Origin: Vibrio sp. 16
Lineage (GTDB): Bacteria; Pseudomonadota; Gammaproteobacteria; Enterobacterales; Vibrionaceae
NCBI RefSeq assembly: GCF_963681195.1
Contig: NZ_OY808997.1
Coordinates: 1,612,001-1,676,000 of the forward strand
Reading direction: 5' to 3'
Length of the DNA: 64,000 bases
Positions 40,004-49,307 of the stretch are shown one piece after another; the first letter of the stretch is position 1, and every line of letters begins with the position of its first letter. Under the pieces are notes generated by a model. It searched no databases. It was not told where the DNA came from and saw nothing but the letters and a program-made list of their open reading frames with translations. The translations under genes and the position numbers were made by a program.

Positions 40004-40053
40004 TTACAACTTCATAGCGCTTTTACCAATTAGCGATATGAATACAAATTGAT

Positions 40054-40138
40054 GCGGAAGTGGCGGAATTGGTAGACGCACCAGATTTAGGTTCTGGCGC
40101 CGCAAGGTGTGAGAGTTCAAGTCTCTCCTTCCGCACCA
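40054..40138 (+). tRNA. tRNA-Leu (TAG), array copy 7
   Basis: Identical to copy 1; followed after 2 bp by tRNA-Met. Confidence 0.98.
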
Positions 40139-40140
40139 TT

Positions 40141-40217
40141 GGCTACGTAGCTCAGCTGGTTAGAGCACATCACTCATAATGATGGGGTCACAGGTTCGAA
40201 TCCCGTCGTAGCCACCA
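40141..40217 (+). tRNA. tRNA-Met, elongator (CAT), array copy 3
   Basis: Identical to the other array tRNA-Met genes; only 2 bp separate it from the preceding tRNA-Leu. Confidence 0.98.
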
Positions 40218-40265
40218 TTAATTTCGGTTTTTAGCTTTTTGCTGATCACCAAGTAGTTTCAAGAT

Positions 40266-40350
40266 GCGGAAGTGGCGGAATTGGTAGACGCACCAGATTT
40301 AGGTTCTGGCGCCGCAAGGTGTGAGAGTTCAAGTCTCTCCTTCCGCACCA
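40266..40350 (+). tRNA. tRNA-Leu (TAG), array copy 8
   Basis: Identical to copy 1. Its leader lacks the conserved hairpin. Confidence 0.98.
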
Positions 40351-40414
40351 TCTTGAATACTATTAGACAACTTCATACTGCTTTTACCAATTAGCATTAT
40401 GAATACAAATTTGT

Positions 40415-40499
40415 GCGGAAGTGGCGGAATTGGTAGACGCACCAGATTTAGGTTCTGGCGCCGCAAGGTGTGAGAGTTCAAGTCTCTCCTTCCGCACCA
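40415..40499 (+). tRNA. tRNA-Leu (TAG), array copy 9
   Basis: Identical to copy 1; followed after 2 bp by tRNA-Met. Confidence 0.98.
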
Positions 40500-40501
40500 T
40501 T

Positions 40502-40578
40502 GGCTACGTAGCTCAGCTGGTTAGAGCACATCACTCATAATGATGGGGTCACAGGTTCGAATCCCGTCGTAGCCACCA
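40502..40578 (+). tRNA. tRNA-Met, elongator (CAT), array copy 4
   Basis: Identical to the other array tRNA-Met genes; 77 nt with CCA. Confidence 0.98.
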
Positions 40579-40630
40579 TTTACAATTTCATACTGCTTTT
40601 ACCAATTAGCTCTATGAATACAAATTTGTT

Positions 40631-40715
40631 GCGGAAGTGGCGGAATTGGTAGACGCACCAGATTTAGGTTCTGGCGCCGCAAGGTGTGAGAGTTCAAGTC
40701 TCTCCTTCCGCACCA
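40631..40715 (+). tRNA. tRNA-Leu (TAG), array copy 10
   Basis: Identical to copy 1; last tRNA of the array, followed by a terminator. Confidence 0.98.
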
Positions 40716-40722
40716 TTACTGA

Positions 40723-40750
40723 GAAAACCCAGCTTTTTAGCTGGGTTTTC
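40723..40750 (+). terminator. Terminator of the tRNA array
   Basis: Stem GAAAACCCAGCT/AGCTGGGTTTTC with a TTTT loop, eight bases after the last tRNA. Confidence 0.93.
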
Positions 40751-40784
40751 GCTTATTTGAGCTTTGGGAATTACTCTATATCGA

Positions 40785-40811
40785 AAAAAACCAGCCGAAG
40801 CTGGTTTTGTA
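40785..40811 (-). terminator. Terminator after flaD
   Basis: Stem AAACCAGC/GCTGGTTT with a CGAA tetraloop and a T-run on the minus strand, 40 bp past the flaD stop; also flanked by T on the plus side. Confidence 0.88.
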
Positions 40812-40850
40812 TTTTAGAGTCATGACTTTAGATTGCTAAAGGTTATTTCC

Positions 40851-41984
40851 TTAGCCTAAAAGCCCCAACGCTGAGTTGGGCGCTTGCTTTGCTTGAGCTA
40901 ACACTGAACTTGATGCTTGAGTCAAGATCTGAGACTTGGTCAGTGCCGTTGTCTCTTTAGCAAAATCGGTATCTTTGATTCGGCTCTTAGACGCGTTCAC
41001 ATTTTCGTTAATGTTATCTAAGTTATTGATCGCATGATTAAATCGGTTTTGGAAAGCACCGAGCTCTGCGCGATGGCTATCAACAAATTTCAGTGCTGCA
41101 TCAACAATCGCCACAGACTGCTGAGCGCCACCAACGCTTCTCACATCAATGGTATCCACGGTGACTGCCTGTGCCGCACCAATGTCAAGATCGCCCGCTA
41201 AGCTGCCTCCAAACGTCGCAGCACCCTCTACTTTGTTGTTATCGGTAAACAACTGCAGTTGGCCATCTTCGTCAACAGACGCTTTCACAAAGTCGGTTTG
41301 ACCGTTGATATAAGTGGCAAGCTCTTCAATATCATCACCCGCTTTTGCATTGATCTCGATATTTTGCTCTTCACCAAATTTGTCCGTTAACGTGATGGTC
41401 AAGTCGTTAGCACCACTTTGAACTGCCCAGTCGGCATCTTGTCCATTTGCGGCAACATAACTATTGCCGCCCATCATGGTGTTGTCGCTACGCATGTTTT
41501 TCATTGTCAACATCACAGCTTCACCATTGTCCGCACCAATCTGGAACGATTTGGTTGCGAAGGTACCGTTAAGCAATTTATTGCCACCAAACGACGTGGT
41601 TTCAGCAATACGATTGAGCTCGTCATTTAGAGCGGTGATCTCTTCTTGGATCGCGACACGTTCAGACTTGGAGTTTGAGCCGTTAGCAGATTGAAGTGAC
41701 AAGTCACGCATACGTTGAAGTATGTTCGTTGTCTCGTTCATCGCACCTTCCGCTGTTTGCGCCATCGAAATACCATCATTAGCATTTCGAACGGCAACAT
41801 CTAAACCTCGGCTTTGAACGTTCAATCGGTTGGAGATCTGTAGACCTGCAGCATCATCTTTTGCGCTGTTGATCTTAAATCCAGAAGATAGTCTTTCCAT
41901 TGAAGTTTGTTGAGCATTGGACGCGGCATTCAAGTGTCTTTGTGCTGTCATCGCTGCAACGTTGGTATTTACATTAACCGCCAT
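40851..41984 (-). CDS. flaD: Polar flagellin, FlaD type
   Basis: A 377-residue flagellin, a building block of the sheathed polar filament. Conserved D0/D1 helices lie at the N-terminus ([20 protein letters not shown], about 30-50) and the C-terminus ([20 protein letters not shown] to ALGLLG). The middle is variable, with [20 protein letters not shown]. It resembles V. parahaemolyticus FlaD more than FlaC from memory. The ATG at 41984 has AGGAGAGACC before it; the longer ORF start is rejected. A sigma-28-like promoter is upstream. Confidence 0.9.
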   Translation of the reverse strand: MAVNVNTNVAAMTAQRHLNAASNAQQTSMERLSSGFKINSAKDDAAGLQISNRLNVQSRGLDVAVRNANDGISMAQTAEGAMNETTNILQRMRDLSLQSANGSNSKSERVAIQEEITALNDELNRIAETTSFGGNKLLNGTFATKSFQIGADNGEAVMLTMKNMRSDNTMMGGNSYVAANGQDADWAVQSGANDLTITLTDKFGEEQNIEINAKAGDDIEELATYINGQTDFVKASVDEDGQLQLFTDNNKVEGAATFGGSLAGDLDIGAAQAVTVDTIDVRSVGGAQQSVAIVDAALKFVDSHRAELGAFQNRFNHAINNLDNINENVNASKSRIKDTDFAKETTALTKSQILTQASSSVLAQAKQAPNSALGLLG

Positions 41985-42076
41985 AGTGGTCTCTCCTATT
42001 GATTTTCCGTTACCGGAACTTCGGTCAAGCTTTCCGACGTCTCGGAAAACCAATGAGTTCTCTCAAAGTAACTTCT

Positions 42077-42103
42077 ATAGCGACAATTAATTGTTCAACT
42101 TTA
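42077..42103 (-). promoter_or_regulatory. Sigma-28 (FliA) promoter of flaD
   Basis: The minus strand reads TAAAGTTG, 11 bp, GTCGCTAT against TAAAGTTT-N11-GCCGATAA. It ends 92 bp before the start codon, leaving a leader of about 85 nt. Confidence 0.8.
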
Positions 42104-42305
42104 GAGCAAAAAGCAGATTAAATAGGCAATTTCGGTCTATATCATTGAAAGTATGATCGAATAAATAAATATGAAATTTGATGCTAAAGTTTTGCCCAAA
42201 TTGGTCGGGTGACATTATCGAACAAGACAGGGTGGAGATGACCGCAACAGCTCTCGGTGCTGGTGCGGAAAGTGATGGGAACAGCACTAAGAACGTAGAT
42301 TACAG

Positions 42306-42344
42306 GTAAAGAAAAGCCCCTTTTCCTTTGAGAGAACCGGGGCT
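42306..42344 (-). terminator. Probable terminator downstream of flaC
   Basis: On the minus strand the stem AGCCCC/GGGGCT (18-nt loop) is followed by TTTTCTTTA. It lies 180 bp after the flaC stop, so the flaC transcript would have a long 3' end. Confidence 0.65.
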
Positions 42345-42523
42345 AGAGGGTAGCCATGCAATGTGGAGATCGAGAGAAATGATCATAGCTTGGCTATTTG
42401 TCACATAGGCATCACGATTGAGAGACAGGGTGTGAGAGAGAGCCTCTTAAACGCTAACCTATGCTTGCCGCAATTTCCTCACTAGCCCCACGTCTGGGAT
42501 TACGCTAGTGAAGCATATTGCTA
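42345..42523. other. Gene-free flaC 3' region with a hairpin
   Basis: No gene is visible. Just after the flaC stop (42480-42510) the minus strand can form CACTAGC/GCTAGTG with an inner CCCA/TGGG pair, a structure without a U-tract that may protect the mRNA end. The rest shows nothing recognisable. Confidence 0.4.
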
Positions 42524-43663
42524 CTACTGCAATAGTGACATTGCAGAGTTCGGCAACTGTTTTGCTTGAGCCAATATCGAAGTACCAGCTTGTTGCAGAA
42601 TTTGTGCTTTGGTCATCGCCGTTGTTTCTTTCGCGAAGTCTGTATCGCGAATTCGGCTGTTTGATGCCTCTACGTTTTCCTGGATGTTAGCCAGGTTGTT
42701 GATACTGTGGCTTAGTCGGTTTTGTTTCGCACCCAGGTCAGCACGCTGAGAATCAACATACTGTAGCGCCGAGTCGATAATACCAACCGCATTTTGCGCG
42801 CCACCCACGCTTCTTACATCAATACTCTGAACGGTAGTTTGAACACCAGGACCACCATTGAGACCCAACTCACCCGCTAGACCACCAGAGATACTTAGGT
42901 CACTCTTAAGCTCAGCTTGAGATGCGAAGAGTTGCAGTTTACCTTCCTCATCGACAGACGCTTTTACCAGATCAGTCTGACCGTTAATGTAAGTGGCCAA
43001 CTCTTCGATATCGTCACCGTCTTTCGCCAAGATATCGATAGTAACCAGATCACCATCTTTACCTGTGAACTCAAGCTTGAGGTCTCGCGCATTTGCCGGT
43101 ACGCCCCAGTCTTTGCCTTTCCCTTGCTCAGAGATAAAGCTTTGACCGCCCATACGGAAATCATCAGCACGAATGCTTGTTAAGCCCATGATGATTGCCT
43201 CACCAGAACTCGCACCGATTTGGAATGACGCCTCACCAAACGTACCGTTAAGTAGCTTACGACCACCGAAAGATGTGGTTTCCGCGATACGGTTTAGCTC
43301 GTCTTGTAGCGCCGACACCTCTTCATTGATCGCAGTACGTTCAGAATCTGAGTTAGTACCATTGGCAGATTGTAGCGATAGGTCACGCATACGTTGCAGG
43401 ATGGCTGTCGATTCATTCATCGCACCTTCAGCCGTTTGCGCAATCGAGATACCATCGTTGGCGTTACGCATCGCAACATCCAGACCACGAGACTGTGCTG
43501 TTAAGCGGTTGGAGATTTGCAGACCCGCCGCATCATCTTTCGCACTGTTGATCTGTTGGCCTGACGACAAGCGTTCCATTGAAGTATTCAAGTCACCTGT
43601 CGCTTTGTTCAAATAACGCTGTGCGGTCATTGCCGATACGTTAGTATTTACTGTTATGGTCAT
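42524..43663 (-). CDS. flaC: Polar flagellin, FlaC type
   Basis: A 379-residue flagellin with the same layout as its neighbour flaD: N-terminal [20 protein letters not shown] and [20 protein letters not shown], then a variable middle, and C-terminal [20 protein letters not shown] ending PNSAMSLLQ. From memory it matches V. parahaemolyticus FlaC ([17 protein letters not shown]). Start chosen at 43663 behind AGGAG. It is next to flgL, as in other vibrios. The only clear upstream promoter motif is sigma-54-like. Confidence 0.9.
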   Translation of the reverse strand: MTITVNTNVSAMTAQRYLNKATGDLNTSMERLSSGQQINSAKDDAAGLQISNRLTAQSRGLDVAMRNANDGISIAQTAEGAMNESTAILQRMRDLSLQSANGTNSDSERTAINEEVSALQDELNRIAETTSFGGRKLLNGTFGEASFQIGASSGEAIIMGLTSIRADDFRMGGQSFISEQGKGKDWGVPANARDLKLEFTGKDGDLVTIDILAKDGDDIEELATYINGQTDLVKASVDEEGKLQLFASQAELKSDLSISGGLAGELGLNGGPGVQTTVQSIDVRSVGGAQNAVGIIDSALQYVDSQRADLGAKQNRLSHSINNLANIQENVEASNSRIRDTDFAKETTAMTKAQILQQAGTSILAQAKQLPNSAMSLLQ

Positions 43664-44023
43664 AATTTGCTCTCCTAGTGAGTTCGCAAGTGCTTGCGAA
43701 GCGGCCAGCTTAATCTCATTTGGAAGCACTGACCGTAAATGCCTTGCTAAGCAGACAACTGCTTAAAACGTGTTTTTCACTCTACTCAGAACAATTCAAG
43801 TTGTGTGCCAAGTTTAGAAAAACAGCGATAAATTTATTTAATTACGTTTAATCAACAACTTAAAGCAACTCAAATACGACTAGTTCTTTAGTTTGTTTTT
43901 TGTCCATTCTGAACGGCAATGGTTTTGCCGCTCACTTGCCACCTGATTGCCGTAGCGAACGCTCCGTACTCCTCAGGGTTGGCTATTGCGCTTAAGGCAT
44001 TGCACTTAAGGCGCTCAACCACA
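43664..44023. other. Intergenic region between flaC and flgL
   Basis: 360 bp holding the flaC leader and promoter and the flgL 3' end. A GCGGCAA/TTGCCGT hairpin (about 43913-43940) lies in the flgL 3' part but lacks a clear U-tract. No ORF or RNA gene was found. Confidence 0.45.
43795..43811 (-). promoter_or_regulatory. Candidate sigma-54 promoter of flaC
   Basis: The minus strand reads TTGGCACACAACTTGAA. The -24 box is perfect; the -12 is TTGAA instead of TTGCW, so GC is degraded to GA. Spacing is correct. It is 132 bp before the start codon. Confidence 0.5.
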
Positions 44024-45217
44024 CTAGATGTAGTTGAACAAGGTTAGGTCTTTTGTTTTACCAAACGCTTGTTGTGACGCTTGCAAAGCTCGCGAGTTTT
44101 CATTGAACTCGATAATCGCAGCCGCATAGTCCAAGTCTTCAAAGTTACTTTTCGACTTGGCCAGCGTCATTTCAAAGTCCGCGTGTTGCTCTTCTTGAAT
44201 ATCAAGCGTATTCAATCGAGCACCCACATCGGTTCTCGCTTTGTTCAAATGAATGAACGCCGCGTGGAATTCTTGAGTCACTTGATGAAGCTGTGCTGTG
44301 TTCGATGAGTCAGAGACCGAACCAGACGACAAGTCCATCGCCTCTTTGAAGGTTTCAAAAATACTGTAGGTACGACGCGGCTCTAACTCGATCGCATCCC
44401 CTTTCGTAATCTGCCCTTTCACTTGAATCGTAACATCTTCATATTTGATCCCCTTACTCGGGTCAAACGTGTCGGCTTGTACAACCGAGCCATCACGCTC
44501 AAGCTGATAACCATACTTGCCATTTGGCATATCAACGAACGTCACTTTGTAAGTAGACTGATCATCGGGGTTCAAATTAATCGCGCGCTCTAGCAATAGT
44601 TCAGAGGCTTCTTGTAAGTCGTACTTTGGAGAGAAATCACCAAAGGGATTATCGATCTCCATGAACAGCTTGCTGCCTGGGTCATTGATTGGCATTTCAA
44701 GACTGTTTGAAATCTTCATTTTGCGCTGATAGTCATCACCGGCGTAAACCACTTCCGCATCTTTATCGCGGAAAAATGGCTGATTCTTCGGCTTAGTCCC
44801 GGCAAAAATGTAGTTACCCGACTCATCCTGAACATTCACCAAATTGAGGAAGTTGTTTGCTATCTCTTCAATCTCACGACGTTTAGCAAAGCGGTCTTCC
44901 GGAGATAAGGCACCGTTGATCATTTCCATAACCGTACGCTTAGCTTCATCCGCAAACTCTTCTGCGTTAGAGATGATCACTTCATGGTGTTCAAGGCGAT
45001 TACGAGTTAACACAATGGCATCACTGTATTGGCGAAGCTGCTCTTTTTGTTGGCCAATATTCTGGATGTAATGCGTCGCAAGCGGATCATCGCTCGCTTT
45101 CATTAACTTTTTACCCGATGCTAGCTGCGCTTGATTGTGATGCACCTTACCTTCTTGGCGGCGCAAATCGTTTTGCACGGATTGGTAGTTATGAAAACTG
45201 GAAATACGATTCAACAT
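44024..45217 (-). CDS. flgL: Flagellar hook-filament junction protein FlgL (HAP3)
   Basis: FlgL forms the ring between FlgK and the flagellin filament. The 397 residues have flagellin-like coiled-coil ends (MLNRISSFHNYQSVQNDLRR, SGKKLMKASDDPLATHYIQ; C-terminal DLDYAAAIIEFNENSRALQAS) and a longer central domain. That is typical of the Vibrio form, longer than the E. coli protein. It starts 9 bp after flgK and shares its sigma-54-like promoter. Confidence 0.96.
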   Translation of the reverse strand: MLNRISSFHNYQSVQNDLRRQEGKVHHNQAQLASGKKLMKASDDPLATHYIQNIGQQKEQLRQYSDAIVLTRNRLEHHEVIISNAEEFADEAKRTVMEMINGALSPEDRFAKRREIEEIANNFLNLVNVQDESGNYIFAGTKPKNQPFFRDKDAEVVYAGDDYQRKMKISNSLEMPINDPGSKLFMEIDNPFGDFSPKYDLQEASELLLERAINLNPDDQSTYKVTFVDMPNGKYGYQLERDGSVVQADTFDPSKGIKYEDVTIQVKGQITKGDAIELEPRRTYSIFETFKEAMDLSSGSVSDSSNTAQLHQVTQEFHAAFIHLNKARTDVGARLNTLDIQEEQHADFEMTLAKSKSNFEDLDYAAAIIEFNENSRALQASQQAFGKTKDLTLFNYI

Positions 45218-45226
45218 TTACCCCTC

Positions 45227-47101
45227 CTATCTCAACGCCAAAATGGTATTAAAGGTGTCGTTTGCCGCCTGCATGATGCGTGAAGAAGCCATATAAGCTT
45301 GTTGGAACTTCATCATGTTTGCCGCTTCTTCATCTAGGTTTACGCCAGAGATTGATGCGACACGCTCCTGCGCAGCCTCTTTCTCCAAGCGTGATACGTC
45401 CGTTAGTCGTGATGCCGTCGACATCTGCAAGCCCACATCGGTATTTAAGTTGTGGTAAATATCCAGAATGGTCGACTCGCCATCATTGAGTTTTTTCTCT
45501 GTCTGGATATTTTGCATTTTTAGCAAGTTGCCGTTGTCACCCTCAGATGGGACAAGGTTTGCCGTAAACTTATCGTTCGGCAACGCGCCACCGGTGAGTT
45601 CAAAGGTGGTGTTTTGAACCGTCACAGGGCCAGAAGGCGGATAGTCTTGCGGCTGCATGAGAATTTTGCCTTTCGTGTCAGTAACGGCAAACTGCTTCCC
45701 ATCGGGTGAAACGATAACCTCGAACTCACGCAAATCCCCCACCTCATCAATACGAAACTTTGCGCTACCTTGAGCAAACGTTGTCGAGGCTTCATAGCTT
45801 TGAGCGGCAATATGCGATGGGTCGTTGGTTTCCATTTTGATTTGCGCCGCTGAGTTACGGGTAGGACGAATCAGTACGCGTTCCCCCGCAGCCAGGTCTT
45901 GACGAATATCAATCCGAATCCCATCTAAAGTGATGGCATCATCGACGACCGGAACCACAAACTGCTCACCACTTGGTCGAGTTATGTAGTAGTCACCACC
46001 GCTGTACTGCAGTGAGTATTCACCCGCCACAAGCTGACTGGGGTCTTCGATATACACCGCAAGGTCAGCCTGAGATTTTGACGATGTCACGACACGAGAC
46101 TCAGCAATAATATCCGAGTTCACATCAGTAAAAATAAGGCCACCAATGTCACCGCGAAGATCTAAACCTTGCGACTGTAGTTTGTTGATGTCGTATGAAA
46201 AAGCGGCGGCCATCTTGCCGAGCTCATCCATCAGCTGAGGAATTTTTTCATCCCTCATGGTTAGCATCGCACCCAGTTTTCCATCAATGTCTTTTGAGGT
46301 AATGGCCTTGATACCTTTACCTTCAATCATTGCTAGGCGACGTTCATGGACATCAGGATAACCATCAATCATGGTTAATTTACTGGCTTCCGTTCCCGAA
46401 ACGAGCGTGTGACCATTGCCAATGTGGACATTGAACCCCTCTGCATTTTTACGAGGCGTGACCGTGACTTTGGTGTATTCAGAAAGCTCGTTGATGAGCT
46501 TTTCATGTTGGTCCATAAAGTCGTTATGAGGCCCAGGTGTACGCATCATTAAGCGGTGGATATCACGGATCTCAAGCGCAAGCTGGTTGATTCGCTCAAT
46601 ACCCAAATCAAGCTTTTTATTCGTTACGTCTGATTGGCGGCGAACAGTTTCGTGGAAGTCATTGAGGTTTTGGGTGATCAGCGTTGATTTCTCAAGCACC
46701 ACTTTACGCGCACCCACATCGTTCGGTGAATCGGCCAATGACTTAACCGCATCAAACCACTCATTGATGTTTTCAGGAATCTTTTTCGAAGAAACGGAAG
46801 AGAGCATGTTTGACAGCATCTCTAGATTAGCTTCATCATCCAGTTTGTGGGCATGGTTCGTGGTGGACATATTGAGTTCGTTAACGGCAAACTGATCCCA
46901 TGAGCGGCGAACTTTTTCCACGTGGACACCCATACCGTAGGTTTCCCCACCGTATTGACGCGGTATATTTGTCCCCTGCACCACAGACTGACGGCTGTAA
47001 CCCTCTGTATTTGCATTAGAGATGTTATGGCCAGTAGTGTTGAGTTGTCTCTGAGCCGTAAGGACACTTTGTGAACCTAAACTCAGTAGATCAGACGCCA
47101 T
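45227..47101 (-). CDS. flgK: Flagellar hook-associated protein FlgK (HAP1)
   Basis: FlgK is the first hook-filament junction protein. The 624 residues begin with the rod/hook family N-terminal motif SVLTAQRQLNTTGHNISNAN. They end in the matching C-terminal helix region VNLDEEAANMMKFQQAYMAS, which packs in the axial core. The central domain is larger than in E. coli. It opens the flgKL unit, separated from flgJ by a terminator and promoter. Confidence 0.96.
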   Translation of the reverse strand: MASDLLSLGSQSVLTAQRQLNTTGHNISNANTEGYSRQSVVQGTNIPRQYGGETYGMGVHVEKVRRSWDQFAVNELNMSTTNHAHKLDDEANLEMLSNMLSSVSSKKIPENINEWFDAVKSLADSPNDVGARKVVLEKSTLITQNLNDFHETVRRQSDVTNKKLDLGIERINQLALEIRDIHRLMMRTPGPHNDFMDQHEKLINELSEYTKVTVTPRKNAEGFNVHIGNGHTLVSGTEASKLTMIDGYPDVHERRLAMIEGKGIKAITSKDIDGKLGAMLTMRDEKIPQLMDELGKMAAAFSYDINKLQSQGLDLRGDIGGLIFTDVNSDIIAESRVVTSSKSQADLAVYIEDPSQLVAGEYSLQYSGGDYYITRPSGEQFVVPVVDDAITLDGIRIDIRQDLAAGERVLIRPTRNSAAQIKMETNDPSHIAAQSYEASTTFAQGSAKFRIDEVGDLREFEVIVSPDGKQFAVTDTKGKILMQPQDYPPSGPVTVQNTTFELTGGALPNDKFTANLVPSEGDNGNLLKMQNIQTEKKLNDGESTILDIYHNLNTDVGLQMSTASRLTDVSRLEKEAAQERVASISGVNLDEEAANMMKFQQAYMASSRIMQAANDTFNTILALR

Positions 47102-47157
47102 ATTGCCCCCAAGAAACCTTTAAAAATCAGTGTTAACTGAACATCTAATGATTTAAA

Positions 47158-47173
47158 AGCAATATATGTGCCA
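47158..47173 (-). promoter_or_regulatory. Sigma-54 promoter of flgKL
   Basis: The minus strand reads TGGCACATATATTGCT: perfect -24 TGGCAC, 5-bp spacer, perfect -12 TTGCT. It lies 57 bp before flgK. Confidence 0.9.
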
Positions 47174-47203
47174 TTTTGAGATTGTAGATAATAGAGATTA
47201 AAA

Positions 47204-47223
47204 AGCTCACCCGAAGGTGAGCT
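47204..47223 (-). terminator. Terminator at the end of the flgB-flgJ unit
   Basis: Stem AGCTCACC/GGTGAGCT with a TTCG tetraloop followed by TTTTTAA on the minus strand, directly after the flgJ stop. Confidence 0.92.
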
Positions 47224-47225
47224 GT

Positions 47226-48140
47226 TTACATTTGGTCGATTTTCGCTTTTACCCTCAAGACTTTATCTGCGTAGTAAGGGTCTGTGGCGTAGCCAGCTTG
47301 ATGAATCCCACGAATAAACTGTTCATCATTGCCGCCATGGCGCAAAGCGGTGGTATAGCGTGGGTTTTGATTGAGGAAGCGAACGTAGTCGTTAAAGCTT
47401 TCTTCAAAACTGTTGTAAGAACGGAAAGCCGCGTTCTCTTTAACCGGCACACCTTGATGGTATTCCAGCGTCTGAGTGGCCACTTTATCACCGCCCCAAC
47501 TTTTATCTGCTTTGATATTGAAGAGGTTGTTACTGCTGCCGCGGCTGTTGCTCACTAGCTTCTGTCCCCAACCTGTTTCCAGAGCAGCTTGAGCAAGTAA
47601 CAGTGACGAATCAACGCCCAATGCACGTGCCGCTTTTTCAGCGTATGGTCGCATTGAATCAACAAACGATTCAGGACTATCAAATGAATGCTTAGGCTGA
47701 GCACGTGTAACTGATACGGTTGTCATTGCATCGTTGGCACGTGACTCTCTGACCTGATCCACTTTTTGCATCATAGCTTCAAAATCAACGTGTTTGTTCG
47801 CTGCCGTCTGGTTTTCAACACTACCCGACGACAGCTGAGCAACGATCATGTCCGCAAGACCTAGCGAGCCTGATGAGCTCAACTCACTCGACATCTGCTC
47901 ATCCATCATTTGGCGATAAAACTGCTGATTTTGGCTGTCCATTAGACCAGATTCAAAACTCGCGTTTGCATCACGCATGGATTTGAAGAGCATCGAAGTA
48001 AAGATCGCTTCAAACTGTTTCGCCGCGGCGGTCAATGCGGCTTTTTCGCCGCCTTCATCCCCTTCAACCGCTTGTTTACGAAGCTTATCCAGCCCTGCGA
48101 TGTCGTGAATGAAGCCAATGTCATTGCCGTTATTAATCAT
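47226..48140 (-). CDS. flgJ: Flagellar rod cap/peptidoglycan hydrolase FlgJ
   Basis: FlgJ caps the growing rod and opens the peptidoglycan layer. The 304 residues have an N-terminal rod-binding domain (about 25-110, AKQFEAIFTSMLFKSMRDAN) and a C-terminal glucosaminidase domain (about 150-302) with AQAALETGWGQKLV and the NLFNIKAD loop. It ends the long flgB-flgJ run, immediately before a terminator. Confidence 0.96.
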   Translation of the reverse strand: MINNGNDIGFIHDIAGLDKLRKQAVEGDEGGEKAALTAAAKQFEAIFTSMLFKSMRDANASFESGLMDSQNQQFYRQMMDEQMSSELSSSGSLGLADMIVAQLSSGSVENQTAANKHVDFEAMMQKVDQVRESRANDAMTTVSVTRAQPKHSFDSPESFVDSMRPYAEKAARALGVDSSLLLAQAALETGWGQKLVSNSRGSSNNLFNIKADKSWGGDKVATQTLEYHQGVPVKENAAFRSYNSFEESFNDYVRFLNQNPRYTTALRHGGNDEQFIRGIHQAGYATDPYYADKVLRVKAKIDQM

Positions 48141-48150
48141 GCTCAGCTCC

Positions 48151-49242
48151 TTAGATAATGATCAGCTGGCCTTCAATGGCTCCGGCTTGCTTAAGTGCTT
48201 GCAAAATGGCCATAAGATCCGATGGTGCTGCGCCGACTTCATTAACCGCTCGAACGAGATCATCCAACGTCAGACCTGGCTCAAACTTAAACATTTTGCC
48301 TTGCTCTTCCGTCACTTGAATATCGGTATCGGGAACCACGACCGTTTCACCACCGCCGAATGCGTTCGGTTGACTGACGTTTAAGTTTTCTTTGATCGCC
48401 ACCGTCATTCCACCATGTGTCACTGCAGCAGGCTTCAAGCGGACATGCTTACCGACAACGATCGTACCAGTTCGCGAGTTAACAATAATTTTTGCTGAAC
48501 CTTCGGCTGGGTTGAACTCTAGGTTTTCAATTGCCGATAGGAAAGCCACTCGTTGAGAAATGTCACGAGGAGCACGGACTTTAACCGAGGTTGCATCCAC
48601 AGGAGAAGCCATTTGAGGGCCCAAGAAATTGTTGACCGCATCCGCCATGCGTTGGGCCGTAGTAAAGTCCGATTCTAGTAAGTTAAAGGTGATGTAATCG
48701 CCACGACCAAAGGGGGTTGGGATTTCTCGCTCAACCATCGCACCATTTGAAATCATCCCCGCGGTTGGGTTGTTACCGACGATTTTCGACCCGTCGGCAC
48801 CCGTTGCGCTAAAGCCACTCACTACAAGGTTACCTTGCGCCACCGCATACACCTGACCATCAAGACCTTTCATCATGGTCTGCATCAGTGTGCCGCCTCT
48901 AAGGCTTTTTGCCGAACCGATAGAAGATACCGTCACATCAATGGTTTGACCTTGCTTCGAGAAAGCCGGCAATTCAGCCGTTACAATCACGGCTGCGACA
49001 TTTTTGGTTTTAGGCTTTGTGCCAGGTGGCAACTGAATGCCAAAACTTTGCAGCATCGCATTAAAACTTTGATCGGTAAAAGGCGTAGACTCACCTGTAC
49101 CCGGCAGACCTGTGACTAAGCCATAGCCTACCAATTGGTTGCTTCGAACACCGGCAACTTGCGCGACGTCTTTGATACGCGCTGCATAAGCCTGCGTTGA
49201 TAGCAACGTTAAGCTGGTGATAAGTAGAATCAACGTCTTCAT
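48151..49242 (-). CDS. flgI: Flagellar P-ring protein FlgI
   Basis: FlgI forms the periplasmic P ring around the rod. The 363 residues start with a signal peptide (about 1-20, ending AYA). They then carry the highly conserved [27 protein letters not shown] and C-terminal [15 protein letters not shown]. It lies 10 bp before flgJ. Confidence 0.97.
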   Translation of the reverse strand: MKTLILLITSLTLLSTQAYAARIKDVAQVAGVRSNQLVGYGLVTGLPGTGESTPFTDQSFNAMLQSFGIQLPPGTKPKTKNVAAVIVTAELPAFSKQGQTIDVTVSSIGSAKSLRGGTLMQTMMKGLDGQVYAVAQGNLVVSGFSATGADGSKIVGNNPTAGMISNGAMVEREIPTPFGRGDYITFNLLESDFTTAQRMADAVNNFLGPQMASPVDATSVKVRAPRDISQRVAFLSAIENLEFNPAEGSAKIIVNSRTGTIVVGKHVRLKPAAVTHGGMTVAIKENLNVSQPNAFGGGETVVVPDTDIQVTEEQGKMFKFEPGLTLDDLVRAVNEVGAAPSDLMAILQALKQAGAIEGQLIII

Positions 49243-49307
49243 GGGATACCTTTACCTTAACTCGGGTTACGCTCTTGTCGATGCCAGAAAAGCGTCGTTA
49301 AGCGAGA

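Larger units (their letters stand above)
38798..40053 (+). repeat. Tandem repeat units of the tRNA array
   Basis: Three near-identical 315-bp units start at 38798, 39113 and 39428, followed by a 311-bp variant at 39743. Each unit holds tRNA-Leu, tRNA-Gln, a decayed tRNA-Gln and a hairpin leader. Spacers are almost as conserved as the genes, indicating recent duplication or ongoing gene conversion. Confidence 0.95.
38519..40618 (+). repeat. Eight copies of a conserved 32-nt hairpin before tRNA-Leu genes
   Basis: Copies lie at 38519-38550, 38755-38786, 39070-39101, 39385-39416, 39700-39731, 40011-40042, 40372-40403 and 40587-40618. Each has TTCATA, one base, YGCT, loop TTTACCAATT, AGCR, one base, TATGAA, so 6 + 4 base pairs around a mismatch. 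TGCT/AGCA copies and CGCT/AGCG copies show a compensating change; the last copy has one mismatch. All end about 11-12 nt before a tRNA-Leu. Confidence 0.85.

Noticed and set aside
38798..40053. Regularly spaced repeats as a CRISPR array
   Set aside because: The repeated words are tRNA genes with full cloverleafs, the period is 315 bp, the spacers are not unique, and no cas genes are present.
40637..40825. Plus-strand ORF MAELVDAPDLGSGAARC
   Set aside because: It is the familiar false translation of a tRNA-Leu gene.
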